Below, piece by piece: positions 53,580 to 63,079 of a DNA stretch of 64,000 bases. Origin of the DNA: Pseudomonas brassicacearum subsp. brassicacearum (GTDB lineage: Bacteria > Pseudomonadota > Gammaproteobacteria > Pseudomonadales > Pseudomonadaceae); NCBI RefSeq assembly GCF_008801605.1, contig NZ_VZPJ01000006.1, forward strand, positions 248,001-312,000, read 5' to 3'. Position 1 is the first letter of the stretch. The number at the start of each line of letters is the position of its first letter. The position numbers and the translations under genes were made by a program. The notes below the pieces were generated by a model. It was not told where the DNA came from. It worked only from the letters and a program-made list of their open reading frames with translations, and made no database searches.

Positions 53580-56500
53580 ATGCAGGAAGATACCGCCCCC
53601 ATACCGTCTTTCAACCTTCCGCAGGCCGATAGCGTCACTGACGCCAGCGCCCTACTGACAAGCCGGCTCACGACCTCGCAGCAGCACATGATCCGCTTGA
53701 ACTGTGCCGTTCCCTGGCCCTCGACGGCCACGAGACAGCATCTGGACTACTGGTTCAAAAGAACCTTCCCCGCCTTGGCGGGCACCATGGCCGTCGAAAC
53801 GTTGTCGGTGTGCACGCTGCAAGAGGAGCCTATCCCGCCATCGAAACGAGTCCCCGACGGACCGATGTCCCGGCGGACAGTGAAAGATATCGTTTTCCTC
53901 GAGACCCTTTTCTGGCGCGCCGTTGCCGGGCAGATGAATACCCGTGAGTTTTTCCTCGAAATCGACAACCTCGAGGTTGTCGTGACGAAAGACAACCTCA
54001 CCCAAGTGCCCAGCGCCCTGAACAGTCGTGAAGCAAAGGAGGAAATCAAACGCCTGCTGAACACCACGCCAGCGTCTTATGAACGGCTGCTGGCGCGGGT
54101 CCTGGACGACTTCTGGAGTAAACCGGCCGATTTCACCCGAGGCCGCAACGTCGGTGACTGGCTGGCGGAAGAACTGGGCACGCAACTGCAGGTACAAGCG
54201 GATCTTCATTTGCTGGATACAACGCTGAGCCAGGCAATGCACAAGGCAGTGACAGACCATCTGGCGGCGCAGGCCACCAGACCCGGGGTTTTCAACCTGA
54301 GCCTCACTCTCCAAGGTTGGGGATTCAGCCTGCCGGTGCCGGGTGCCGTCGTGCTGACACGGCCCGACCATACCGATCATTCGGCGGACGCCGTGCTGTA
54401 CCGTCCGGGTCATCCGCTGGAGGTGCATGGCAGCCTGACGGAACTGAAGGCCAGCCTGATGGAGGACGATAACGTTGAGGACCGGTTGGACACCGCACCA
54501 ATAGCAGGGAATTTCCTTGTTCATTTGGTCAGCGATTTGCGGGCGGTGCAGAAAGCAGCCGTGAGCAATACCTTGTTGAACGGCCCGACCGAGGAAGAGG
54601 AAATCGCCGCCTGGGTGAGCAGGCTGGATGCCGCGGCGGACATCGGCGATAAGCTGGACCTGGCGGGCGCCATGGACGAGCGCGAGCTGCGGCTGAACCT
54701 GAAAAACTTGAATGACTGGCTGCACGACCTCCCCCACATCACCGGTGACGACCGCCTGGCATGGTGGCGGGCGGCGCAGGCCCTGCACAGCAGCCTGGTC
54801 GATACACCGCCCCCAGCGGACCCGGTGACGCTGGCCACCGCGCAGGCGCTTCGGGAGCGGACCCGTCGCCTGCTCGCCGGCTTCATCGGGGAGAAATACC
54901 CGCCAGCCGACCCTGAGGATGTGTCGCTGAGTATCAGAAAACAACTGACTGACCCGCATGCACCAACGGGCGCCTCACCGTTCGGGTCCGGGGTTTCGCA
55001 AGGTGGCGTGAGGGGGGTCATGGATGACCGCCGTTCCATGACCGAGTGGGCGATGTCCAACCTGACCCAGGACGAACGCAACGCCGCTCAGCCTAGCGTC
55101 GTCGGGCCGCTGAGCTTTGCGCAGATTATAGAGACCATCGAGCGGGCAGACATCGGCACCCGGCTGGCGACCGATGTGCAACTCGCCGCCCGCCAATCAC
55201 AAGCGCAATGGATGACCCTGAAAGCGCAACAGATCCGGGCGCAGGCGTGGACCGCCCATATCTCGGGCGACCTGAGGCACGACAAGGACAGTATCGGACT
55301 GAACCTGGTGCTGGCAGCGTTGGACAGTCCGACACCGGATCGGCGCGCCAAGGTCAACGGGCACGACGTGGTGGTCCGTCAACTGCAGTGGGGCAACAGC
55401 GTGCTCAGGTCGATACTGGCGTTTGGGGTGAAAACCGTGTCGAGCCGCCCGTCGCTGACGCTGTACACGCCGGGAGCACCGGACGGCAAGGTGTTCAGGG
55501 ACGTGGATGCGGCCAGCGGTCGAACGTTGGAAAGCACCTTGGCGCAGACGCTCACTGCCACGCCACAAATGACCCGCTGGCTCATTTCGCAACTGCCGCT
55601 GCTGGAGCAGGCCGTACAGCTTGCCAGCATGGTGCCGGCCTCGGAAAAGCTGACGTTCGAGGAGAAGATAAGAAAAGTCACACAGTCGGCTTTCGTCTGG
55701 GCGAGGACCAGGGCACAGAACGACTTTGCGACGAAAATCTCCTCGCCCGTGGTTGGAGGGAACTTGCTCCAAGCACTGTATGAAACGCAAATAACCCACG
55801 CGATGAAAACCGCGGACATGTTGACGGTGACCAACGCCGAACGCGACAGCGCAGCCGCGCGGGAGGGGCGCAGAAACGGCGTCATGTTGTTGACCGGGGC
55901 GATGTCGATGGCACCTGCGGGCCGGCTGGGCGGAATACTGGGACGTGCGATCCTGCCAACGATGGCCGGAGGGACGGCGGTGGCGGCAATCGATGTCGAA
56001 GACGGTCACTTCAGCCAGTGGACACGTGATTTTATCAGCGGACTGGGCGAGGTCATCGCCGAAGCCGGGCAGGATCTGATCATGGCGCGTGCAAGGCGTC
56101 ATCAGGCACGCCCGGCGCTGTCCTCCCTGCCCCGCATGCCAGATCCGGAGTTGGAGCCTTTTCACCTCAGGGGCTTTGACAGCAAGGGGTTGATCCCCGA
56201 AGGCCGCAATCGGTACAGGGACACCAGCGGGCAGGGTTACCTGACCATAGGAAAGTACTTCTACAAATCGGCGATTCAGGGAGGCGAACGGATTATCTAC
56301 GCGCCTAACAACCGTACAAACCAGCGGACGGTGACCTGGAGAAATGGCGGATGGCAGGTTGAAGCGCAAAACCGGTTGTTGGGTGGCGGGGCATTACAGA
56401 GCCTGATCGGCCGGTCTCCAGAGACCCTGCAACAGAAGCGATGCAACATATTGCTGGAAGGTGCTTTGGCGGACCAACGCAGGCCCTCCGTTGAATTGGT

Positions 56501-57629
56501 CAACACCGTAAAGAATCTTGTTGATTCAATGCCTGATGAGCTGGCTGTACGCATACTCCATGAGAGCATGGAGGATGTTGGCATGCGAGACTTGGATTCT
56601 TATCGCGCACAAATAACCTCTCTCTATCAAACGCAGGTAATTCCCCACGCAAACTTGAAGCATAAAATCAACATATGGATGCACGTCGATACTGCGACCA
56701 AAGTCATCGAATCAAGAGGTGATGGCTTCAACCTTACAGCCGCCCAACAAATACTGATATTTGACAAGATAGAAATACTTGGTCCAAAGCTGTTCAATCA
56801 CCGAGGTGAGTTCAATACGGCCATCACCATATTGCCAGATAACGTCACCGGGGCTGTATTTCTAGCGATCACCCCCGAACGAGGAAAAAAGCGAGACGCC
56901 GTCCGTAATATTGCAGATACCCATACCGAAATATTGGAAGTCGCACAAGCCAAACTCCTCGCCGAGCTGGAACCGCTATTCCCAGGGAGCGGCCCGGATG
57001 TAGAGGCCGCCAGGAGAAGATACGTTAACGCCGCCGAACGCCAAGACGAATACAAAAGAAAATTCATCAATGCCTTCAGTACGGAAATGCGCCGCAGAAA
57101 CAGACTCGGGCTACTGACAGAAATCAGGCAACATGAAATCCCTTACATCATCGCCAACAAAGGCAAGTCGCAACGCAGGATGATGGTTGTTACCGAAGAG
57201 GAGATTACAAAATTCACCCGAAACTTATCCCGCTATGATGCGTTCGACATCGAGGTCGTGACACAGGCCCGGACAAACAGGGTGACCGGCACCCGACCTC
57301 CAACCACGCCACCTACTTCAGCGGTTCCGTCGCCTGCGGCCGACAAGTTCATGGTCGATACCAGCCCACTGGCGGACACGCAAATGTCCTACGATAACTT
57401 CCCTGAAACAGCCAGGGCGAAAGTAGTAGAAATCATGGATGACATTCGTGCTGGCAGGGTGACGACGAAGAAAATCAATCAGTATTACTGGTACGACATG
57501 GCTCGACTGGTTCCAGGAGGTGGCCGGGGCTTGTGGCGCGCCGCGTTCGAACGCCAGGGCGATACGTGGACACTCCAGGGTTTCTATAATTATCACGTAA
57601 ACAAACCGGCGACCGTCTGGGGGGATTGA
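53580..57629 (+). CDS. Large toxin-like protein (possible dermonecrotic-toxin-type, DUF6543-like)
   Basis: A 1349-residue protein without signal peptide. It resembles the big Pseudomonas proteins annotated as containing a dermonecrotic toxin N-terminal domain, though I recognise style rather than a decisive motif. A hydrophobic Gly/Ala segment (~765-805) may insert in membranes. The first ~930 residues are encoded by GC-rich DNA; from about 56440 the DNA is clearly AT-richer. The last ~50 residues (Y-W-Y-D-M-A-R-L, G-R-G-L-W-R-A-A-F-E-R, Y-N-Y-H) look like a separate small domain. No MIX, PAAR or Rhs motifs and no immunity gene downstream. ATG 53580 follows AGGAAGAG. Confidence 0.7.
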   Translation: MQEDTAPIPSFNLPQADSVTDASALLTSRLTTSQQHMIRLNCAVPWPSTATRQHLDYWFKRTFPALAGTMAVETLSVCTLQEEPIPPSKRVPDGPMSRRTVKDIVFLETLFWRAVAGQMNTREFFLEIDNLEVVVTKDNLTQVPSALNSREAKEEIKRLLNTTPASYERLLARVLDDFWSKPADFTRGRNVGDWLAEELGTQLQVQADLHLLDTTLSQAMHKAVTDHLAAQATRPGVFNLSLTLQGWGFSLPVPGAVVLTRPDHTDHSADAVLYRPGHPLEVHGSLTELKASLMEDDNVEDRLDTAPIAGNFLVHLVSDLRAVQKAAVSNTLLNGPTEEEEIAAWVSRLDAAADIGDKLDLAGAMDERELRLNLKNLNDWLHDLPHITGDDRLAWWRAAQALHSSLVDTPPPADPVTLATAQALRERTRRLLAGFIGEKYPPADPEDVSLSIRKQLTDPHAPTGASPFGSGVSQGGVRGVMDDRRSMTEWAMSNLTQDERNAAQPSVVGPLSFAQIIETIERADIGTRLATDVQLAARQSQAQWMTLKAQQIRAQAWTAHISGDLRHDKDSIGLNLVLAALDSPTPDRRAKVNGHDVVVRQLQWGNSVLRSILAFGVKTVSSRPSLTLYTPGAPDGKVFRDVDAASGRTLESTLAQTLTATPQMTRWLISQLPLLEQAVQLASMVPASEKLTFEEKIRKVTQSAFVWARTRAQNDFATKISSPVVGGNLLQALYETQITHAMKTADMLTVTNAERDSAAAREGRRNGVMLLTGAMSMAPAGRLGGILGRAILPTMAGGTAVAAIDVEDGHFSQWTRDFISGLGEVIAEAGQDLIMARARRHQARPALSSLPRMPDPELEPFHLRGFDSKGLIPEGRNRYRDTSGQGYLTIGKYFYKSAIQGGERIIYAPNNRTNQRTVTWRNGGWQVEAQNRLLGGGALQSLIGRSPETLQQKRCNILLEGALADQRRPSVELVNTVKNLVDSMPDELAVRILHESMEDVGMRDLDSYRAQITSLYQTQVIPHANLKHKINIWMHVDTATKVIESRGDGFNLTAAQQILIFDKIEILGPKLFNHRGEFNTAITILPDNVTGAVFLAITPERGKKRDAVRNIADTHTEILEVAQAKLLAELEPLFPGSGPDVEAARRRYVNAAERQDEYKRKFINAFSTEMRRRNRLGLLTEIRQHEIPYIIANKGKSQRRMMVVTEEEITKFTRNLSRYDAFDIEVVTQARTNRVTGTRPPTTPPTSAVPSPAADKFMVDTSPLADTQMSYDNFPETARAKVVEIMDDIRAGRVTTKKINQYYWYDMARLVPGGGRGLWRAAFERQGDTWTLQGFYNYHVNKPATVWGD

Positions 57630-57686
57630 GATAGAGAGCCCAGAAGGCGTAGGCACGTCCAACATCTTTGGTGGCTGATGCACCGC

Positions 57687-57829
57687 TATCGCGAGCAAGC
57701 TCGCTCCCACAGGAGATTTGCGGTGATTGAAGGTTCTGCGACCACCGACGATCAAGGGTGGGAGCGAGCTTGCTCGCGATGGCGTCGGCACATCCAATAT
57801 CTGCATCGCGATCAAGCTCGCTCCCACAG
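57687..57829. repeat. Three REP elements
   Basis: REPs at 57687-57712, 57757-57785 and 57804-57829 in alternating orientation, between the convergent toxin-like gene and LysR gene. Confidence 0.85.
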
Positions 57830-57849
57830 GCGTTTTTCCGCTTGACCCG

Positions 57850-58740
57850 CTACTCGGTATTACCTGTCAACAACGCCACAAACGCCTTCGCCATCGGCGA
57901 ACGCTGGTCCTTGCGCTGGACCAGCCACACCGCCGACACCGCTGCCGGATCGAGTAGCGGTCGATACACCACCCCATCGATACGCATGCGTTGGTAAGAC
58001 GCCGGCAATACCGAGACACCCAGCCCCGCCGCCACCAAGCCGATGATGGTCATGGCTTCGCCGGCTTCCTGGGCGAAGTGCGGGCTGAAGCCGGCGTCGC
58101 GGGCCAGGTTCAGGAGCTGGGCATAGAGGCCGCTGCCGTAGCTGCGGGGGAAGAACACGAACGGCTCCTGGGCCAAGGCCGAGAGGAACAGGCCGTCTTC
58201 ATTGCCCTGGGCCAGGGGATGCTTGGCACTGAGCACGGCTACCAGCGGTTCGCGGCTGAGTTCGATTTCCACCAAGGAGTCGGGCAACGGCAAGGGTCGC
58301 ATGATGCCCACCTCGATCTCTTCATCCACCAGTGCGTCGGCCACTTGGGTACTGCTCATTTCCCGCAGGTTCAGGTGCACCGCCGGGAAGCGTTGCCGGA
58401 ATGAAAAAATCGCCTGGGGGATGGTGGAGTTGAAAGGCGCCGAGGAGGTGAAGCCGATTTTCAGCTCGCCCAACTCCCCCAGTTGGGCGCGGCGGGCGAC
58501 GTCAGCGGCTTTATCGACCTGGACCAATACCCGTCGCGCTTCTTCAAGGAACAACCGCCCGGCCTCGCTCAATTCGACCCGACGATTGGTACGCTCGAAC
58601 AACCGTGCGCCAATCTCCTGCTCCAGCGCCTGGATCTGCTGGCTCAAGGGCGGCTGGGAGATGCCCAGGGCCAGCGCGGCACGGCCGAAATGCAGTTCTT
58701 CGGCAACGGCGATGAAGTAACGCAGGTGTCGCAATTCCAT
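57850..58740 (-). CDS. LysR-family regulator (BenM/CatM-like)
   Basis: A 296-residue LysR-type regulator. The winged-helix domain begins M-E-L-R-H-L-R-Y-F-I-A-V-A-E-E-L-H-F-G-R-A-A, the subgroup signature of BenM/CatR-like members, with S-Q-P-P-L-S-Q-Q-I-Q-A-L-E as the recognition region. The effector domain is complete (G-E-L-K-I-G-F-T-S-S-A-P). ATG 58740 is chosen over an in-frame TTG at 58746. It is divergent from an MFS gene 119 bp away and probably regulates it in response to a small aromatic or organic acid (inference). Confidence 0.92.
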   Translation of the reverse strand: MELRHLRYFIAVAEELHFGRAALALGISQPPLSQQIQALEQEIGARLFERTNRRVELSEAGRLFLEEARRVLVQVDKAADVARRAQLGELGELKIGFTSSAPFNSTIPQAIFSFRQRFPAVHLNLREMSSTQVADALVDEEIEVGIMRPLPLPDSLVEIELSREPLVAVLSAKHPLAQGNEDGLFLSALAQEPFVFFPRSYGSGLYAQLLNLARDAGFSPHFAQEAGEAMTIIGLVAAGLGVSVLPASYQRMRIDGVVYRPLLDPAAVSAVWLVQRKDQRSPMAKAFVALLTGNTE

Positions 58741-58859
58741 GGGCAATCCAATAGGTCGTATAACGTCTTAAACAGGTCGAACAATATATTGGATAGAATC
58801 ATTAGCCGGCTATATGCTTTTTTCATTGCCTGCCAGAACGTGCCCTTGCGAGGTCCACC

Positions 58860-60137
58860 GTGAAAACTGCTGTCGCTCCACTGACCCATGAAATCCCGCC
58901 GCGTGTGCAGGATGATGTCGTCGCCGAACTCAAGGACATCTATATCGAGAAGGGCACGCCGATGTTCATGCGCACGGTGCTGGCGCTGTTCAGCGGTGGC
59001 TTTGCGACCTTTGCCCTGCTGTATTGCGTGCAACCGATGATGCCGCTGTTGTCCAAGGAATTTTCCATCAACGCGGCGCAGAGCAGCCTGATCCTGTCGG
59101 TGGCGACCGGCCTGCTCGCCATCGGCCTGTTGATCACCGGCCCGATTTCCGACCGCATCGGGCGCAAGCCGGTGATGGTCGCGGCGCTGTTCGCCGCCTC
59201 GGCGTGTACGATTGCCAGCGCCATGATGCCGACCTGGCAGGGTGTATTGCTGCTACGTGCCTTGGTGGGGCTGTCGTTGAGCGGGTTGGCAGCGGTCGCG
59301 ATGACGTATTTGAGCGAAGAAATCCATCCCAAGCACATCGGCCTGGCGATGGGGTTGTACATCGCCGGCAACGCCATCGGCGGCATGTGCGGACGCCTGA
59401 TCACCGGGGTCTTGATCGACTTTGTCAGCTGGCACACCGCGATGCTGGTGATTGGCGGCCTGGCGCTGATCGCGGCAGCGGTGTTCTGGAGAATCCTGCC
59501 TGAGTCACGCAACTTCCGTCCTCGTTCGCTGCACCCGCGCAGCCTGCTGGACGGCTTCACCATGCACTTTCGCGACGCCGGCTTGCCGCTGCTGTTTCTT
59601 GAAGCTTTCGTATTGATGGGCGCGTTCGTGACGCTGTTCAACTACATCGGCTACCGCCTGCTGGCCGAGCCTTATCACTTGGACCAGGCCTTTGTCGGGT
59701 TGCTGTCGGTGGTGTACCTGTCGGGCATCTACAGCTCGGCAAAAGTCGGTGCACTGGCGGACAGGCTCGGCCGACGCAAAATGCTCTGGGCGACCATTGC
59801 ACTGATGCTGGCCGGCCTCACGCTGACCATGGCCACCCCGCTGTGGCTGGTAGTGCTGGGCATGCTGGTGTTCACCTTCGGTTTCTTCGGCGCCCACTCG
59901 GTCGCCAGCAGTTGGATCGGCCGCCGCGCCCTCAAGGCCAAGGGCCAGGCTTCGTCACTTTATCTGTTCAGCTATTACGCCGGATCCAGCGTTGCGGGTA
60001 CGGCGGGCGGCGTGGCCTGGCACCTGGGTGGGTGGAACGGTGTCGGCTTGTTCATCGGTGGCTTGCTGGTGGTCGCATTGTGGGTGGCGGTGAAGCTGGC
60101 GAAATTACCGTTGCTGCCGGGGAATGTGCAGGTTTAA
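58860..60137 (+). CDS. MFS transporter (Bcr/YnfM-like efflux family)
   Basis: A 425-residue 12-helix major facilitator. A ~35-residue cytoplasmic N-terminus precedes TM1 (V-L-A-L-F-S-G-G-F-A-T-F-A-L-L-Y). The MFS signature between TM2 and TM3 is G-P-I-S-D-R-I-G-R-K-P-V-M, repeated in weaker form as G-A-L-A-D-R-L-G-R-R-K-M. YnfM/drug-proton antiporter type; substrate unknown. GTG start 58860 with GAGG upstream. Divergent from its LysR gene. It corresponds to the region of PA5030. Confidence 0.9.
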   Translation: MKTAVAPLTHEIPPRVQDDVVAELKDIYIEKGTPMFMRTVLALFSGGFATFALLYCVQPMMPLLSKEFSINAAQSSLILSVATGLLAIGLLITGPISDRIGRKPVMVAALFAASACTIASAMMPTWQGVLLLRALVGLSLSGLAAVAMTYLSEEIHPKHIGLAMGLYIAGNAIGGMCGRLITGVLIDFVSWHTAMLVIGGLALIAAAVFWRILPESRNFRPRSLHPRSLLDGFTMHFRDAGLPLLFLEAFVLMGAFVTLFNYIGYRLLAEPYHLDQAFVGLLSVVYLSGIYSSAKVGALADRLGRRKMLWATIALMLAGLTLTMATPLWLVVLGMLVFTFGFFGAHSVASSWIGRRALKAKGQASSLYLFSYYAGSSVAGTAGGVAWHLGGWNGVGLFIGGLLVVALWVAVKLAKLPLLPGNVQV

Positions 60138-60249
60138 GCCATCACGACTTCACGACCCAACCAGGGACAGCGTGGACCCTTTGTGGCGAGGGAGCTTGCT
60201 CCCGCTGGGTGGCGCAGGCGCCCGAAACATCAACGACCGGGCAATAAAA

Positions 60250-60278
60250 AGCCTGTCCGACACGAGGCCGGACAGGCT
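60250..60278 (-). terminator. Rho-independent terminator of hemE
   Basis: A 10-bp stem AGCCTGTCCG/CGGACAGGCT, followed on the minus strand by a T-run, 18 bp beyond the hemE stop. A weak REP-like GGGAGCTTGCTCCC lies at ~60190-60205. Confidence 0.88.
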
Positions 60279-60295
60279 GGGTGACAGGGTTGCAA

Positions 60296-61363
60296 TCAGA
60301 CGTGATATTGCGCCGACAACTCATGCACCGCCCGCAGGAAGGCACCGGCGTGTTCGGGGTCGACTTCCGGGGTAATGCCATGGCCTAGGTTGAACACGTG
60401 GCCGCTGCCGCTGCCGTAGCTGGCCAGGATACGCCCGACTTCAGCACGAATGGCGTCAGGCTTGGCGTAGAGCACGGTCGGGTCCATGTTGCCTTGCAGA
60501 GCGACCTTGTGACCGACGCGCTCGCGAGCGTTGCCAATGTCGCAGGTCCAATCCAGGCCCAGAGCGTCGGCGCCGGCATCGGCGATGCTTTCCAGCCACA
60601 GGCCGCCGTTCTTGGTGAACAGGATCACCGGGACTTTGCGCCCCTCGTGCTCGCGGATCAGGCCGCTGACAATCTTGCGCATGTAGGCCAGGGAGAACTC
60701 CTGGTACGCCGCCGCCGACAGGTTGCCGCCCCAGGTATCGAAGATCTGTACCGCTTGCGCACCGGCCAGGATCTGGCCGTTGAGGTAGGACGTGACCGAC
60801 TGGGCCAGTTTGTCCAGCAACAGGTGCATGGCCTGCGGGTTGTCGTAGAGCATCGCCTTGGTCTTGCGGAAGTCCTTCGACGAGCCGCCTTCGACCATGT
60901 AGGTGGCCAGGGTCCATGGGCTGCCGGAGAAGCCGATCAGTGGCACGCGACCGTTGAGTTCACGGCGAATGGTGCTGACTGCGTCCATGACGTAGCCCAG
61001 GTCTTTCTGCGGATCTGGGATCGGCAGGGCCTCGATGTCGGCCAGGGTGCTGATGACTTTCTTGAAGCGCGGACCTTCGCCGGTCTCGAAGTACAGGCCT
61101 TGGCCCATGGCATCGGGAATAGTCAGGATGTCGGAGAACAGGATGGCCGCGTCCAGCTGCGGATACCGATCCAGCGGCTGCATCGTCACTTCGCAGGCGA
61201 ACTGGGGGTTCATGCACAGGCTCATGAAGTCACCGGCCTTGGCGCGGCTGGCGCGGTACTCCGGCAGGTAGCGACCAGCCTGGCGCATCATCCACACCGG
61301 GGTGACGTCTACGGGTTGCTTGAGCAGGGCGCGAAGGAAACGGTCGTTCTTCAGGGCAGTCAT
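60296..61363 (-). CDS. hemE: Uroporphyrinogen decarboxylase HemE
   Basis: A 355-residue cytoplasmic enzyme that converts uroporphyrinogen III to coproporphyrinogen III in haem synthesis. Signature near the N-terminus: P-V-W-M-M-R-Q-A-G-R-Y-L-P-E-Y-R. The second signature is G-F-S-G-S-P-W-T-L-A-T-Y-M, and the substrate-binding D-I-L-T-I-P-D-A-M-G stretch and C-terminal N-L-G-H-G-I-T-P-E-V are present. Length is normal (354-356). It lies downstream of gltBD on the same strand but behind its own leader and a terminator. Confidence 0.97.
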   Translation of the reverse strand: MTALKNDRFLRALLKQPVDVTPVWMMRQAGRYLPEYRASRAKAGDFMSLCMNPQFACEVTMQPLDRYPQLDAAILFSDILTIPDAMGQGLYFETGEGPRFKKVISTLADIEALPIPDPQKDLGYVMDAVSTIRRELNGRVPLIGFSGSPWTLATYMVEGGSSKDFRKTKAMLYDNPQAMHLLLDKLAQSVTSYLNGQILAGAQAVQIFDTWGGNLSAAAYQEFSLAYMRKIVSGLIREHEGRKVPVILFTKNGGLWLESIADAGADALGLDWTCDIGNARERVGHKVALQGNMDPTVLYAKPDAIRAEVGRILASYGSGSGHVFNLGHGITPEVDPEHAGAFLRAVHELSAQYHV

Positions 61364-61410
61364 GTCGGCATCCGGAAAAAAAGTGCGGGCATTTTCTCAG
61401 AGCGCGAGGC

Positions 61411-61438
61411 AAAAGGCACGGCAAGAGCCGTGCCTTTT
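61411..61438. terminator. Bidirectional terminator between gltD and hemE
   Basis: A perfect 12-bp stem AAAAGGCACGGC/GCCGTGCCTTTT around an AAGA loop, 47 bp upstream of the hemE start. It separates gltBD transcription from hemE. Confidence 0.88.
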
Positions 61439-61508
61439 ATCTATCGGGGCAATTTGTCGCGGTGCAATGAAGTTCAGCAGCACCACAAAACAACTGTGGG
61501 AGCTTTTT

Positions 61509-61600
61509 TTGTGGGAGCAAGGCTTGCCCGCGATGAAGACACCGCGGTCTCTTGAGTACCGAGGCGCCTGGATCGCGAGCAAGCTTTGCTCCCACAAAGC
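61509..61600. repeat. REPIN downstream of gltD
   Basis: The reverse complement is nearly the same as the REPINs at ~15274-15361 and ~31361-31449, including the inner spacer. It lies between the gltD stop and the terminator. Confidence 0.9.
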
Positions 61601-61627
61601 TCGCCCACAGGGTTTGGTGTCGCTTGA

Positions 61628-63046
61628 TCAGACTTGCAGGTAATCCAGGATCCCTTCCGCCGCATTGCGGCCTTCGAAGATCGCCGTCACCACCAGGTCG
61701 GAACCCCGGACCATGTCGCCACCGGCGAAGATCTTCGGGTTGCTGGTCTGGTGCTTGTACTGGCCCTGCTCTGGGGCCACGACGCGGCCCTGGCTATCGG
61801 TCTGGATGCTGAACTGCTCGAACCACGGCGCCGGGCTTGGGCGGAAGCCGAAGGCGATGACCACGGCGTCGGCCGGGATGATCTCTTCGGAACCGGGAAT
61901 CGGCTCGGGGCTGCGGCGGCCACGGGCGTCCGGTTCGCCGAGACGGGTCTCGACCACCTTCACCCCTTCGACCTTGTCTTCACCGACAATGGCGATCGGT
62001 TGGCGGTTGTAGAGGAACTTCACGCCTTCTTCCTTGGCGTTCTTCACCTCTTTACGCGAACCGGGCATGTTGGCTTCGTCACGACGGTAGGCACAGGTCA
62101 CCGACTTGGCGCCCTGGCGAATCGAGGTGCGGTTGCAGTCCATCGCCGTGTCGCCACCGCCGAGTACCACGACCTTCTTGCCTTTCATGTCGACGAAATC
62201 TTCCGGCGACTTTTCAAAGCCCAGGTTGCGGTTGACGTTGGCGATCAGGAAGTCGAGTGCGTCGTAGACGCCTGGCAGGTCCTCACCGGCAAAGCCGCCC
62301 TTCATGTAGGTGTAGGTGCCCATGCCCATGAATACCGCATCGTATTCTTCGAGCAGTTGCTCCATGGTCACGTCCTTGCCCACCTCGGTGTTCAGGCGGA
62401 ACTCGATGCCCATGCCGGTGAAGACTTCGCGACGATTGCTCAGCACAGTCTTTTCCAGCTTGAACTCGGGAATGCCAAAGGTCAGCAGACCGCCGATTTC
62501 CGGGTTCTTGTCGAACACCACCGGGGTCACGCCACCACGCACCAGCACATCGGCACAGCCCAGGCCCGCCGGGCCGGCACCGATGATCGCCACGCGCTTG
62601 CCGGTCGGCTTGACCTTGGACATGTCCGGACGCCAGCCCATGGCAAACGCGGTGTCGGTGATGTACTTCTCCACCGAACCGATGGTCACCGCGCCAAAAC
62701 CGTCGTTGAGGGTGCACGCACCTTCGCACAGACGATCCTGCGGGCACACCCGGCCGCAGACTTCCGGCAGGGTGTTGGTCTGGTGGGACAGCTCGGCGGC
62801 CTGGAGGATGTTGCCCTCGGCCACCAGTTTCAGCCAGTTGGGAATGAAGTTGTGCACCGGGCACTTCCACTCGCAATACGGGTTACCGCAGCCCAGGCAG
62901 CGGTGGGCCTGGTCGGCCGACTGCTGGGGTTTGAAAGGTTCGTAGATTTCCACGAACTCTTTCTTGCGTTGACGCAACAGTTTCTTCTTCGGATCCTTGC
63001 GCCCGACATCGATGAACTGGAAGTCGTTATTCAGACGTTCAGCCAT
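61628..63046 (-). CDS. gltD: Glutamate synthase (NADPH) small subunit GltD
   Basis: A 472-residue beta subunit that takes electrons from NADPH and passes them to GltB, making glutamate from glutamine and 2-oxoglutarate. The N-terminus holds cysteine motifs for two [4Fe-4S] clusters (C-L-G-C-G-N-P-Y-C-E-W-K-C-P and C-G-R-V-C-P-Q-D-R-L-C-E-G-A-C). The FAD fold is I-G-A-G-P-A-G-L-G-C-A, and the NADPH fold V-L-G-G-G-D-T-A-M-D-C. Length matches E. coli (472). Downstream of gltB with a 33-bp gap, so co-transcribed. Confidence 0.97.
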   Translation of the reverse strand: MAERLNNDFQFIDVGRKDPKKKLLRQRKKEFVEIYEPFKPQQSADQAHRCLGCGNPYCEWKCPVHNFIPNWLKLVAEGNILQAAELSHQTNTLPEVCGRVCPQDRLCEGACTLNDGFGAVTIGSVEKYITDTAFAMGWRPDMSKVKPTGKRVAIIGAGPAGLGCADVLVRGGVTPVVFDKNPEIGGLLTFGIPEFKLEKTVLSNRREVFTGMGIEFRLNTEVGKDVTMEQLLEEYDAVFMGMGTYTYMKGGFAGEDLPGVYDALDFLIANVNRNLGFEKSPEDFVDMKGKKVVVLGGGDTAMDCNRTSIRQGAKSVTCAYRRDEANMPGSRKEVKNAKEEGVKFLYNRQPIAIVGEDKVEGVKVVETRLGEPDARGRRSPEPIPGSEEIIPADAVVIAFGFRPSPAPWFEQFSIQTDSQGRVVAPEQGQYKHQTSNPKIFAGGDMVRGSDLVVTAIFEGRNAAEGILDYLQV

Positions 63047-63079
63047 TGTTAAAACCTCATCAAACTCTTCAGGCGCATA

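Noticed and set aside
53652..54959. 435-aa frame antisense to the toxin-like gene
   Set aside because: No ribosome site, reverse-frame composition. The sense frame is open for 1349 codons.
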